Below, one piece after another: positions 25,500-34,388 of a DNA stretch of 64,000 nucleotides; position 1 is the stretch's first letter; each line of letters opens with the position of its first letter. Location: positions 1,871,029 through 1,935,028 of the forward strand of contig JADGEX010000001.1 in NCBI GenBank assembly GCA_016744135.1, read 5' to 3'. The notes under the pieces were generated by a model. It had not been told where the DNA came from and did no database searches. It worked only from the letters and a program-made list of their open reading frames with translations. This DNA is from Pseudodesulfovibrio sp. (GTDB taxonomy: Bacteria > Desulfobacterota > Desulfovibrionia > Desulfovibrionales > Desulfovibrionaceae). The position numbers and the translations under genes were made by a program.

Positions 25500-27356
25500 A
25501 TGATCAAGATCCGCAAAAACGACAGCGGTGGTCCCTCCCCGGAACGCCCACGCAGAGACGACAGCCGAGCTCCACGCAGAGACGACAGTCGCTCCGGTAG
25601 AGACGAAAACCGAGCCCCGCGCAGAGATGAAAGCCGCGGCCCACGCAAATTTGAGAAACGAGATGGTCCTAGAGATGGCGGCCGCAAGTTCGACAAACGA
25701 GGTGGTGGCAACCGTGGTGGCCGCGACTTCTTCGGCAACAAGCCAGAAAGGCCCATGCGTGACGACGATGCTCCCGCCAAGTCCGAAGTTGTCGCCAACC
25801 ATCGATTCAACGACATTTCCGACATCGACGATCAGATTCTTCATCTGCTGGAAAAACGTGCGTTCCTCATCCGCAAGGAAGGCGCATGGCGCAAATCCAG
25901 ACAGAAATCCCTTGTCGATCCCAAACTTGAGAAATTGCTCAGAGGCTCCTTTGACCGCAAGGCCGGAGAACTCAGCCTCGACGCCAAGCTCGCCAAACAG
26001 CTCTTTACCGTGCTCAACCAGTTCTCACTGGCTGACGTTCGCAAAAAGTTTGAAGGTGAAGGCTACAAACTCGCTCCCCGAGTAGATCGCATCAAGGCCG
26101 GTATCGCCGGACCTCGTTCCTTCCGCTACACCCGCATGATGCTCGCTATGGCCGCAAGCTCCGGCTCAAAGGTCTCGTTGTCTCCGGTGACCATGAACGC
26201 ACCCAACAAGGACTTGGCCAAAGCACTGAAACAAGTGGGCGCCCCCATTTTCTGGGACGACGATTGGATCAAGAACGAAGGCGGAAAAACCCTCGAATTT
26301 GAAGGCAACATGGCCTTCGTTGGCGAAGACCCGTTCAACTTTTACATGCTGCTTTGTCTCGCACTGGGCCATGCAGGCCGCTGCAAATTCACCGGCAAGC
26401 CGGCTTTGCAACTGCTGGACGTAGCCTCCCTGAACAAAACACTGCCGAGCCTCGGTGCACGTCTTGTTCCCATGAATCCGAACAACCCCGGCCTGCCTGT
26501 TCGGTTGGAGTGTGGCGGTTTCATGGATGAAGCAATCACCCTGCCTGGCAACGTTGACCCTGAATTTGCAGCCGCACTGACGCTGGCTGCCTGGTCCTTC
26601 TCCGGTGGCCTGACGATCAAAGGTTTGAATAAGGCCGCACGCGTCCGTGTTGCTGAAGCCGTGGAGGTTCTGACCGCCTGCGGAATCAAGGCCACACTGA
26701 AAAAGGATTCTGTCACCATATCCGACGGTGTTCCAGTCATTGACGCCAACCCGCTCTTGCCGTTGTCTGTCAAGCTCAACTCCATGCTCCTGGCTCTGCC
26801 CATCCTCAGTGGTGGCTCCATCAACATCGAGGGGGGCTGGCCCAAAAACGATCACGCAGACAAGGTGCTGGAACAACTCGGCGCTCTTGGCCTGACCGTG
26901 AATGTTGCCACGGAAAATGTGGTAGCCGTCATGGATGGCACTCTGCCCGAAAGTGCAATGATTACTCTTGGTGAAGACGCAGATCTCATGCCCCTGGCAC
27001 TGGCTCTGGCCCTCAAGGTGGGCAACGCCACTCTGGTTGGGGCTGAAGACCCAACGGTTTTGGAATTGCTTGATCGCATGGGTGCTTCTTACGAAATAAC
27101 CGAAGAAGGCGTAGAGCTAAAAGCCGGAAGACGTAAATGGGATGACACATGGTTCAGCCCGGACCCGACTTGGTCCATGGGTTGTGCGCTGGCCGCTTAC
27201 TCCGTCCCCGGCATTGTGCTTGAAAACCATGGAGAGGTTACCTCGACTTGGCCTGAATTCTGGAACTTCTACAACTCCCTGCCCACCGGCATCATGAAAC
27301 CCAAACCGGTACGCGAGAAGAAAGATGACACACGCAGAAGAATCAAAATTCGTTGA
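25500..27356 (+). CDS. aroA: Atypical EPSP-synthase-like protein with Arg/Asp-rich tail and chorismate-mutase-like segment
   Basis: A 618-residue protein. Residues about 18-95 are low complexity with an eight-residue repeat (RRDDSRAP, RRDDSRSG, RRDESRGP) passing into an RGG-like stretch. Residues about 103-175 resemble a chorismate-mutase helix (DIDDQILHLLEKRAFLIRKEG). Residues about 195-600 have the repeated fold of EPSP synthase (AroA family), e.g. LPGNVDPEFAAALTLAAWSF. The usual N-terminal GSKS and the late RxKExxR site are not recognisable (AGPRSFRYTR; EDPTVLELLDR). Desulfovibrio genomes carry an unusual aroA, so it may still serve shikimate metabolism, but catalysis is unproven. A longer frame to 25413 has no ribosome binding site. 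Confidence 0.72.
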   Translation: MIKIRKNDSGGPSPERPRRDDSRAPRRDDSRSGRDENRAPRRDESRGPRKFEKRDGPRDGGRKFDKRGGGNRGGRDFFGNKPERPMRDDDAPAKSEVVANHRFNDISDIDDQILHLLEKRAFLIRKEGAWRKSRQKSLVDPKLEKLLRGSFDRKAGELSLDAKLAKQLFTVLNQFSLADVRKKFEGEGYKLAPRVDRIKAGIAGPRSFRYTRMMLAMAASSGSKVSLSPVTMNAPNKDLAKALKQVGAPIFWDDDWIKNEGGKTLEFEGNMAFVGEDPFNFYMLLCLALGHAGRCKFTGKPALQLLDVASLNKTLPSLGARLVPMNPNNPGLPVRLECGGFMDEAITLPGNVDPEFAAALTLAAWSFSGGLTIKGLNKAARVRVAEAVEVLTACGIKATLKKDSVTISDGVPVIDANPLLPLSVKLNSMLLALPILSGGSINIEGGWPKNDHADKVLEQLGALGLTVNVATENVVAVMDGTLPESAMITLGEDADLMPLALALALKVGNATLVGAEDPTVLELLDRMGASYEITEEGVELKAGRRKWDDTWFSPDPTWSMGCALAAYSVPGIVLENHGEVTSTWPEFWNFYNSLPTGIMKPKPVREKKDDTRRRIKIR

Positions 27357-27630
27357 GAAACGTCTCAGTGAAGACATACCGACTCTGGAAGCCGAAGTCG
27401 TTGAACTGACCGTTGAGCGTGACGAAGCCATGCTCAAGATACGTCAGCTCAGGGACGATGAAGACCCGAAAAATGGCGTCTATTACCATAAAGAGATTTT
27501 CCAGTTACAGCAGGACAAGCTGCGGTTGGATGTGGAAATCAAATTCCGCACCAACAAAATCAACAGGATCAATCTTGGCATTGAGGAAATGGACACCAGC
27601 GGCGGTGTGAAGAACGGATTCCTGTTCTAG
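27325..27630 (+). CDS. Small coiled-coil protein overlapping the aroA-like gene
   Basis: A 101-residue, highly charged protein that begins 32 bases inside the preceding gene in another frame. Nearly all of it is predicted helix with heptad-like spacing (LEAEVVELTVERDEAMLKIRQL and LQQDKLRLDVEIKF), ending MDTSGGVKNGFLF. The sequence GAGAAGAAAG before the ATG can serve as ribosome binding site and is itself coding. No known family. Codon choice is like that of its neighbours, which argues for a real gene. Confidence 0.65.
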   Translation: MTHAEESKFVEKRLSEDIPTLEAEVVELTVERDEAMLKIRQLRDDEDPKNGVYYHKEIFQLQQDKLRLDVEIKFRTNKINRINLGIEEMDTSGGVKNGFLF

Positions 27631-27646
27631 ACTGGTAGCTATCCGC

Positions 27647-27704
27647 TTGAGCGCGTCACATCCGGGAGGTGAGAGACCCGGACAGCCTTCGGGCGCGCGC
27701 TCAA
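27647..27704 (+). ncRNA. Three-way-junction RNA structure in the aconitase leader
   Basis: Outer stem TTGAGCGCG (27647-27655) with CGCGCTCAA (27696-27704), one inner hairpin TCCGGG/CCCGGA (27661-27666 with 27677-27682), and a second inner hairpin GCC-TTCG-GGC (27685-27694) that is a classic stable cUUCGg tetraloop. It ends 43 bases before the aconitase start. No known riboswitch consensus is recognised, so its role as a leader is inferred. Confidence 0.5.
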
Positions 27705-27747
27705 ACGGCTTTGAGAGAGACCCTTTTGAACATTGAGGATTGAAGAC

Positions 27748-29670
27748 ATGGGCAAGAGCATTACGCACAAGATCATTGAAAAACATCTCGTATCCGGCGA
27801 AATGATCCCCGGACAGGAAGTTGGACTGCGCATCGATCAGACCCTGACCCAGGATGCCACCGGCACCATGGCATGGCTCCAGTTCGAAGCCATCGGCGTT
27901 GGCACGGTCAAAACAGACCTGTCCGTTAGCTACGTGGATCACAACACGTTGCAGATGGGCTTCCGCAACCCCGACGACCATCGCTATCTGCGCACTGTAG
28001 CCGCCAAATCCGGCGCTATTTTCTCCCCGGCTGGCACAGGCATCTGCCACCAGCTACACTTGGAGAACTTCGGCAAACCCGGCACGACCCTGATCGGCTC
28101 AGATTCCCACACGCCCACGGCGGGTGGCATCGGTTCCATGGCCATGGGCGCAGGCGGGCTGTCCGTTGCACTCGCCATGGCTGGCGAAGCATACTTCATT
28201 CCCATGCCCGAAGTGGTCAAAGTCAACCTGACCGGCGAACTCACCGGCTGGGCCGCAGGCAAAGACGTTATTCTTGAACTGCTCCGTCGCCTGACCGTTA
28301 AAGGTGGCGTAGGCAAAGTCTTCGAATACGCTGGACCGGGTGTTGCAGCCCTTTCCGTGCCGGATCGCGCCACCATCACCAACATGGGTGCAGAACTCGG
28401 TGCCACCACTTCCATTTTCCCATCTGATGACCGGACCCGGGATTTTCTGGAGAAAATGGGCCGTAGCGACGACTTCATGGAATTGATCGCTGACGAAGAC
28501 GCGCACTATGACGACGTCATCGAAATCAACCTGTCCGAACTTGAGCCGCTGGTCGCCCAGCCTCACATGCCGGATCAGGTGTGCAAAATCAAAGATCTGG
28601 CCGGAAAAAAGATCGACCAGTGTGCCATTGGTTCCTGCACCAACTCTTCGTACTCCGACCTCAAGAACACGGCCCAAATTCTGACTGGCAAACAAACTCC
28701 GCCTGAAACCGACCTGATGATTTCTCCCGGTTCCAAGCAGGTTATGAAAATGCTGGCCCGTGAAGGCCTCATCGAACCACTGCTGGATGCTGGAGCACGC
28801 CTGCTGGAATGTTCCTGCGGTCCATGCATCGGCATGGGCGGATCTCCGACCACAGCGGGTGTATCCGTTCGCACCTTCAACCGCAACTTCGAGGGCCGTT
28901 CCGGTACTCTGGACGGCCAGGTGTATCTGGCTTCAGCCCAGTCCGCTGCCCGTTTAGCACTGGACGGTGAATTCACTGATCCCGCCACCTGGGGCCCAGC
29001 CCCTGAGCGCGTGGAGTTGCCCGAGGACGTCCCTTCCATCCGCAACCTGTTCGTGTTTCCACCTGAAGAGACTGCCTCCGTCGAGATTCTTCGTGGACCA
29101 AACATCGTGGCCCTTGAAAATTTCGATAAACTACCTGAGACTATCGAAGCCAAAGTGCTTCTCAAGGTCGAAGACAACATTACCACCGATCATATCCTGC
29201 CTGCCGGTGCCGAGATCACGGCCTTACGGTCCAATATCCCGGCCATCAGCCAATACATCTTTAGTCGTGTCGACCAAGGATTCGTTGGCCGCATGAAAGA
29301 AGCTGGAACAGGTATTATCCTGGGTGGTGAAAACTACGGACAGGGTTCCAGCCGTGAGCATGCCGCTCTCGGCCCCCGCCATCTCGGCGTCAAAGCCGTG
29401 ATCGTCAAGTCCCTGGCCCGTATCCACCGCGCCAATCTCATCAACTTCGGTATCCTGCCGTTACTGCTGGTCACCCCGGCAGACTACGACACTTTATCTG
29501 AAGGGTGCGAGTTGACGATTCCTGCCAACGACATGACAGCGGGCGGAACCATCGACATTTCGATAGACTCTGGAGAAACCATTACGGTCACAAATGATTT
29601 GACCAAAAAGGAACTGGAGATTATCCAGTCAGGTGGTCTTCTCAATGCTGTCCGAGAAGATCAATCATAA
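27748..29670 (+). CDS. acn: Aconitate hydratase
   Basis: A 640-residue aconitase starting at the ATG with GAGG nine bases upstream; a TTG five codons earlier is less likely. Substrate and cluster motifs are intact: SDSHTPTAGGIG, the cluster Cys in IGSCTNSSYSDL, and the second pair ECSCGPCIGMGG. The C-terminal swivel domain contains NYGQGSSREHAALGPRHLG. The length and domain order fit the short single-chain 'putative/Aquifex-type' aconitases found in Desulfovibrio. It interconverts citrate and isocitrate. ppiD follows on the same strand after 66 bases. Confidence 0.93.
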   Translation: MGKSITHKIIEKHLVSGEMIPGQEVGLRIDQTLTQDATGTMAWLQFEAIGVGTVKTDLSVSYVDHNTLQMGFRNPDDHRYLRTVAAKSGAIFSPAGTGICHQLHLENFGKPGTTLIGSDSHTPTAGGIGSMAMGAGGLSVALAMAGEAYFIPMPEVVKVNLTGELTGWAAGKDVILELLRRLTVKGGVGKVFEYAGPGVAALSVPDRATITNMGAELGATTSIFPSDDRTRDFLEKMGRSDDFMELIADEDAHYDDVIEINLSELEPLVAQPHMPDQVCKIKDLAGKKIDQCAIGSCTNSSYSDLKNTAQILTGKQTPPETDLMISPGSKQVMKMLAREGLIEPLLDAGARLLECSCGPCIGMGGSPTTAGVSVRTFNRNFEGRSGTLDGQVYLASAQSAARLALDGEFTDPATWGPAPERVELPEDVPSIRNLFVFPPEETASVEILRGPNIVALENFDKLPETIEAKVLLKVEDNITTDHILPAGAEITALRSNIPAISQYIFSRVDQGFVGRMKEAGTGIILGGENYGQGSSREHAALGPRHLGVKAVIVKSLARIHRANLINFGILPLLLVTPADYDTLSEGCELTIPANDMTAGGTIDISIDSGETITVTNDLTKKELEIIQSGGLLNAVREDQS

Positions 29671-29736
29671 GAAGCGAGCAATTGCCGCCCTTTTTTTCGG
29701 GGTGGCGTCCTGTCAAACAGAGCTACTGGAGCTGAA

Positions 29737-31635
29737 ATGTTAGAGATAATGCGTGAGAACGCCTCCGGCTGGATCGTCAAGATCCTGTTTGCCATCATCA
29801 TCATCGTTTTCGTATTTGCCTTTGGTATGTCCGGCCTTGCCCCTACCGGTGATCCGGTTCTGGCGACCGTGAACGACCAAGTCGTCACAAGAGCCGAATA
29901 CGAATTCGCTTACCAGCGCATGGCAGAAGCCATTGGCCGCTCAAATCCGAACGTCACCTCCGCACAATTGCAGAGCGCACAATTCAAGCAGATGGTCATG
30001 GGCGAACTCATCAGCAAAAAACTCCTGTTGGGTGAAGCCGAGAAACTCGGCATAGGCGCATCCGACAAGGAAATGATTGAAGGCATTGCTGCCCAGTCCA
30101 TGTTCAAAGATAAGAAAGGCGCGTTCAACAAGAACATCTATCAGGCCGCTCTGCGAAGCATTCGCATGACTCCGGCCCAGTTTGAAGCCGACTTCAAGCA
30201 AGAAATAATCATTGAGAAGGTCAAGCAGGGCGTCGGGAGTGCCGCCTCGGCGACTCCAGCTCAGGCTCGCCAGTTGTTTGACTGGGTGGGAGAGCAGGTC
30301 CGCATCGACTATATTCAGGTCGCTCCCAAAGATTTCATGGACACCATCACGGTATCCAATGATGAAATCAAAGCCTACTTCATGGCCAATCAGGAACGCT
30401 TTACCGCTCCCGCACAGGTTCGCCTGCGTGTGATCTCCTTTACCCCTGACGCTCTGGCCAAATTCCAGACCGTCACTGATGACGAGATCAAGGCTTACTA
30501 TGAAGCCAACTCGAAGCTCATGCAGCAACCGGAGCAGGTTCACGCCCGTCACATCCTCGTGATGGTCAAAGACTCTGATTCTGACGCTGACAAAGGAAAA
30601 GCCAAGGCCAAGATTGAGGAAGTCCTCAAAAAAGCCAAAGCTGGTGAAGATTTCGCATCCTTGGCTCAGGAATACTCCGAAGGTCCCAGCGCCCCGAACG
30701 GCGGCGAACTCGGCTGGTTTGGTCGTGGTGCCATGGTCCCTGAATTCGAAAAGGCCGCATTCGACACCGTCACCGGTGACATCTCCGGGCTGGTCAAGAC
30801 CCAATTCGGCTGGCACATCATCAAGGTTGAAGAACGCAAAGATGCTTCTACTCAGACATTGGATGACGTCAAAGACGAACTGCGCACAAAGATCGCTCAG
30901 GAAAAAGCTTCCGAAAAGATCACCGAGCAGTTGGATCAAGCCATGGATCGTTTGATTTCCGGTATGACCATCGAAGAAATCGCCAAAGAACTCAAACTTG
31001 AAGCAGTCACCACCGAGCCCATGCCTGCGCTCTTCCTGACCCAGATATTCGGCCTGTCTCCTGAAGCAGCCAAGACGGTTCAAGATCTGGCTGTCGGCGA
31101 AGCTCACAAGGCTCCCATTGCCGTCAACGGTGGATACATGCTCGTCGAAAAGGTCGAGGACATTCCGCCGACTCTCATGTCGCTGGACAAAGTCAAATCG
31201 AACGTCGTCGGCAGCATCAAAAAGCAAAAATGCGACGAAATGGCCCAGAATGAAGCTGAAAAGATTCATGCTGCGTTGACCGGTACAAACGCTGCCAAGG
31301 CCGCCAAAACCTACGCAAAACGCATCAAGACCTCCAAGCCTTTTGGTCGTCAGGGTAACGTTGCAGGACTGGGTCAGAGCAAGCCTTTGACCGAAGCCGC
31401 TTTCTCGGCCGAAGATACCGCATGGCTGCCTTTGGTCTACACCATGCCGAATAGCGTTCTGGTCGTCCGACTGAACGAACGCGTCCCCGCCTCCGAAGAC
31501 GCATGGAAGGAACAAAAGAAGTTCTGGATGGAACAGGCGACACAAAATTACCGCAAGGAAATGCTCGCATCCTTCATGGATGAGTTGAGCAAAAACGCGA
31601 AAATCGACATCGTCCAACCAGAAGTTCTCCAATAG
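29737..31635 (+). CDS. ppiD: PpiD/SurA-like peptidyl-prolyl isomerase
   Basis: A 632-residue inner-membrane-anchored periplasmic chaperone. One transmembrane helix at about residues 12-30, a SurA N-terminal-like chaperone region (VNDQVVTRAEYEFAYQRM), a parvulin domain near 265-365 (VHARHILVMV, FASLAQEYSEGPSAPNGGELGWFGRGAMVPEFEKAAF, FGWHIIKVEE) and a long C-terminal helical/degenerate parvulin part. It assists folding of secreted proteins. The start follows CTGGAGCTGAA. A strong terminator follows. Confidence 0.92.
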   Translation: MLEIMRENASGWIVKILFAIIIIVFVFAFGMSGLAPTGDPVLATVNDQVVTRAEYEFAYQRMAEAIGRSNPNVTSAQLQSAQFKQMVMGELISKKLLLGEAEKLGIGASDKEMIEGIAAQSMFKDKKGAFNKNIYQAALRSIRMTPAQFEADFKQEIIIEKVKQGVGSAASATPAQARQLFDWVGEQVRIDYIQVAPKDFMDTITVSNDEIKAYFMANQERFTAPAQVRLRVISFTPDALAKFQTVTDDEIKAYYEANSKLMQQPEQVHARHILVMVKDSDSDADKGKAKAKIEEVLKKAKAGEDFASLAQEYSEGPSAPNGGELGWFGRGAMVPEFEKAAFDTVTGDISGLVKTQFGWHIIKVEERKDASTQTLDDVKDELRTKIAQEKASEKITEQLDQAMDRLISGMTIEEIAKELKLEAVTTEPMPALFLTQIFGLSPEAAKTVQDLAVGEAHKAPIAVNGGYMLVEKVEDIPPTLMSLDKVKSNVVGSIKKQKCDEMAQNEAEKIHAALTGTNAAKAAKTYAKRIKTSKPFGRQGNVAGLGQSKPLTEAAFSAEDTAWLPLVYTMPNSVLVVRLNERVPASEDAWKEQKKFWMEQATQNYRKEMLASFMDELSKNAKIDIVQPEVLQ

Positions 31636-31654
31636 ACTTCATCAAAAAGAAATC

Positions 31655-31692
31655 AAAACGGCCTTCCCTAATACAGGGAAGGCCGTTTTTTT
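31655..31692. terminator. Terminator between ppiD and the NifU-like gene
   Basis: AAAACGGCCTTCCCT pairs with AGGGAAGGCCGTTTT around a short loop, followed by a T-run on both strands, so it can serve both convergent genes. Confidence 0.92.
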
Positions 31693-31732
31693 GGTTCATC
31701 CGGCTCACAAATACTTTTGAGCCAAATGCATC

Positions 31733-32182
31733 TTATTTTTCACGCTTCACAATTTGTTGATAATAATCTCCCACGGCTTCCTGCAAGGCGTTAGCTGCCA
31801 GCCAGGCGCAATGTTGATCATCTGTAGGCAAACATTCTGTCCCTCCCAAGCCCTCAAGGACAGTCTCTCCGGTGATGGCAACAATCTCGTCACAAGGCTT
31901 GCCCACTGCCAGTTCTGCAGCCATAGACCCACTGATCATGCTAGAACCGCAGCCGTCAGTAGCAAACCCGGCGTCACACACTTTGTCATCGTCAATATAC
32001 AGAAATATTCGTATGGTATCACCGCATCCCCCGGTGGATGCGCCCTCATAATTGGCCTTGGCGGGTTTACCCCGATGCGGCGGGTTGCGCCAACGCTCAA
32101 ACCCCGCCTGCCCATAGGCCTCAATAGTTTCTTCATTAACCTTACCCTGAAGTTCATTCACAATATCATCAAAACTGGGCAT
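31733..32182 (-). CDS. NifU/IscU-like iron-sulfur cluster scaffold
   Basis: A 149-residue protein in which the IscU/NifU N-terminal ligands are visible: GCGDT (Cys and Asp), TDGCGSS and HCAW. These bind a transient [2Fe-2S] cluster. The opening FDDIVNELQGKVNEETIEAYG is how the small scaffold proteins of sulfate reducers usually begin, so I place the start at the ATG at 32182, although GAGAG is very close to it. The frame is open to an ATG at 32284 with AAGGA 14 bases upstream; that would add 34 residues. No iscS or hesB is adjacent. Confidence 0.82.
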   Translation of the reverse strand: MPSFDDIVNELQGKVNEETIEAYGQAGFERWRNPPHRGKPAKANYEGASTGGCGDTIRIFLYIDDDKVCDAGFATDGCGSSMISGSMAAELAVGKPCDEIVAITGETVLEGLGGTECLPTDDQHCAWLAANALQEAVGDYYQQIVKREK

Positions 32183-32344
32183 TCTCTCGTCCGTTTGTTG
32201 AATGGTTATCTGCCCCAATGTGAGGTCTTCGGCAGGCCTGTTAACAACCCGCGCCTTGCTCAGCAATAATACAGGTTCATCCAATTTAAAAGTATCCTTA
32301 GCTTATATAAAATCGTTTTTTTACACTGTTCATTCTGTCGAAAT

Positions 32345-33616
32345 TCAACCGACTTGCAAAATCTCATCCCACACTGTCGTGTATCGTGGAGAACGCATCT
32401 CCCGTTTCATCTTCCACCCTTGGCGAATACCTGATGCCGCGAATGCAACCGTATCACGCCCCCATTTTGTATTGCAGTTGTCCACGGCCTGCATAAGCGG
32501 CTTATCGCTTGGACGGTGTGCAGGAGGCAATGCCAACAGATTAAGCCAACGTCCATGCTCAGGTTCAAGCCCCGAAAGCATGACCCCGCACTTCTTGTAG
32601 GTGTATCCCTCTTTAAAAAGACGCTCCATGCCCGCCTGGGCAGCACGAATAAACGTGGGCGTATGTGAGGTGCTTATTGCCAACGGAATAGATAAGGTGT
32701 CGGAATATTGCGGCTCCCCCAATTTGAACCGATTGGTCTCCAAAGAAACGTGAATAATCGAAGCCACGGACCGTTGCTTGCGCAATTTCTCGACAGCACG
32801 GGTCATATATTTTGCCGTTGCCTCCAGCATATCCTCCAACGAAGTCACCGGGTGACCGAAGGAACGGGACGAAACTATGGTTTTCTTGCCCACCGGCCCC
32901 ATAGCAAAATCAAGACACGGCCAACCTCGCAATTCCAACAAGGTCTGAAGTCCGGCCACAGTCATCTTCTTCTTGACCCAGTTTCGTTTCAATTCCCGAA
33001 ATTTCAACGCATTGGTCACACCCATTTTTCGCAACCGTTTTGCATGGCGTGGGCCTATGCCCCACACATCCCCGATCTCAGTCCATTGCAAAACCAGATC
33101 AGGGGCCGGACTCGCTCCGAAATCAAACACCCCACGGCACCGTTCCTGTTTCTTGGCAAAACGATTGGCAAGCTTTGCCAACGTCTTGGTCGGCCCCACA
33201 CCTACGGAGACCGGAATCCCTGTCCACGCATGCACTGTGGCTCGCAGTTTGCGTCCAAATGCTTCGGCTCCCCCTTGTATGCCTGTCAGATCGCAAAAGG
33301 CCTCATCAATGGAATATATCTCCACCTCCGGACAAAACCGAGTCAAAACCTTCATGACACGCGCCGACATATCTCCATACAGGGCATAGTTGGATGAAAA
33401 GACAGCCACGCCACGGCGCTCCAGCATGGACCGGCATTTATAATATGGTGCTCCCATGGGTACCCCCATATCTTTTGCCTCGTTCGATCGTGCAATCACA
33501 CATCCGTCATTATTGGACAGGACCACCACAGGACGACCAACCAGATCAGGTCGAAACGCCCGTTCGCAGGAAGCATAAAAATTGTTGCAGTCGATCAGTG
33601 CGTAGCTTTTCGGCAT
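32345..33616 (-). CDS. umuC: DNA polymerase V catalytic subunit UmuC
   Basis: A 423-residue Y-family polymerase, full length. The N-terminal ALIDCNNFYASCERAF, SNNDGCVIARSNEAK, YSIDEAFCDLTG (catalytic Asp-Glu) and a helix-hairpin-helix region (VWGIGPRHAKRLRKMGV) are intact. It performs translesion synthesis after processing of UmuD. The gene follows umuD with a 127-base gap that contains a piece of the intergenic repeat family. Confidence 0.95.
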   Translation of the reverse strand: MPKSYALIDCNNFYASCERAFRPDLVGRPVVVLSNNDGCVIARSNEAKDMGVPMGAPYYKCRSMLERRGVAVFSSNYALYGDMSARVMKVLTRFCPEVEIYSIDEAFCDLTGIQGGAEAFGRKLRATVHAWTGIPVSVGVGPTKTLAKLANRFAKKQERCRGVFDFGASPAPDLVLQWTEIGDVWGIGPRHAKRLRKMGVTNALKFRELKRNWVKKKMTVAGLQTLLELRGWPCLDFAMGPVGKKTIVSSRSFGHPVTSLEDMLEATAKYMTRAVEKLRKQRSVASIIHVSLETNRFKLGEPQYSDTLSIPLAISTSHTPTFIRAAQAGMERLFKEGYTYKKCGVMLSGLEPEHGRWLNLLALPPAHRPSDKPLMQAVDNCNTKWGRDTVAFAASGIRQGWKMKREMRSPRYTTVWDEILQVG

Positions 33617-33637
33617 GGTGGATCTCGTTATGAAAAT

Positions 33638-33702
33638 GTCTCCGACGGGCCTACCGGCGGTCCCTCCGGGGGCTCAAGAACCTTTTATTGTGCCTTCGGC
33701 GG
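33638..33702. repeat. Intergenic repeat, copy 2 (partial, between umuD and umuC)
   Basis: Contains GTCTCCGACGGGCCTACCGG, whose reverse complement reappears at the right end of the copy near 41491-41509, and GTGCCTTCGGCGG, related to the GTGTCGCCTTCGGCG core of copy 1. It splits the umuDC operon without disrupting either gene. Confidence 0.65.
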
Positions 33703-33743
33703 GGTATTTATGGTGTGTTTTAAGAAAAAAAGAGAATCCATTT

Positions 33744-34208
33744 TCAAAGCTTGTGAATCACGTGTTGAACAACACCCCAGACTTGAAAATCGGTATCTTC
33801 GGAGAGTGGGACCGGCGGGTACTCTGGATTTTCCGGGGCAAGCTCCAGACCAGTCGCAGTCTTGCGGAGTCGCTTGACCGTGAATTCACCGTCCACACAA
33901 GCAATGATGACATCACCAGAGCGCGGTGTCCGGGATCTATCTACCACCAACAAATCGTCATGATGAATGGCTGCACCGATCATTGAATCACCACAGACAC
34001 GGACAAAAAACGTTGCCTCCGGCCTCGGCACAAGGTGCTCGTTCAAATCAAGCGTCTTCTCAAAATACTCCTCGGCTGGCGATGGAAACCCCGCAGGTAC
34101 GGCCTCGCCAGCCAAGACGATAGGCACGTGGCTCCCACAATCAGCCCGAGCAACGCTCTCAACCCAATCAACTGAAACCGGCAGCCCGGTCCCTTCATAT
34201 ATTTGCAT
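33744..34208 (-). CDS. umuD: UmuD, self-cleaving subunit of DNA polymerase V
   Basis: A 154-residue LexA-family peptidase. The cleavage site is Ala39-Gly40 in VPAGFPSPAEEY, the nucleophile Ser75 is in CGDSMI and the general base Lys112 in FTVKRL. RecA filaments trigger self-cleavage to UmuD', which joins UmuC. I take the ATG at 34208; a GTG four codons upstream is possible. An unusually long N-terminal arm before the cleavage site (39 residues; E. coli has 24) is present. Confidence 0.93.
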   Translation of the reverse strand: MQIYEGTGLPVSVDWVESVARADCGSHVPIVLAGEAVPAGFPSPAEEYFEKTLDLNEHLVPRPEATFFVRVCGDSMIGAAIHHDDLLVVDRSRTPRSGDVIIACVDGEFTVKRLRKTATGLELAPENPEYPPVPLSEDTDFQVWGVVQHVIHKL

Positions 34209-34242
34209 TGTTCCATGCACCGTTTGTTAAATTTAATAAAAC

Positions 34243-34272
34243 ATTCTTTCGTTTTCTACTCATTTTTGTCAA
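34243..34272 (-). promoter_or_regulatory. Candidate umuDC promoter
   Basis: On the minus strand TTGACA (34272-34267) and AAGAAT (34248-34243) are spaced by 18 bases. No E. coli-type LexA box is visible, so SOS control is not shown by the sequence. Confidence 0.4.
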
Positions 34273-34314
34273 TCAAAATAATACACAATTCGTCAGTTCT
34301 CCCGCTATAGACCG

Positions 34315-34346
34315 AAAAAAAAGGCGCACTATGAACATAGTGCGCC
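34315..34346 (-). terminator. Terminator of the degP-methyltransferase unit
   Basis: GGCGCACTATG and CATAGTGCGCC form an 11-bp stem around AA; on the minus strand a run of T follows. It lies 42 bases after the methyltransferase gene. Confidence 0.88.
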
Positions 34347-34388
34347 GCCTATTCTGCTTTGTTTCTTACAACAATTAAATTTCACAGC

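Noticed and set aside
25552..25640. A CRISPR-like tandem repeat
   Set aside because: The repeating DNA lies in frame inside the EPSPS-like gene and encodes the Arg/Asp repeat; there are no spacers.
29941..31632. A 563-codon open frame on the minus strand opposite ppiD
   Set aside because: Antisense shadow of ppiD with no ribosome binding site or family.
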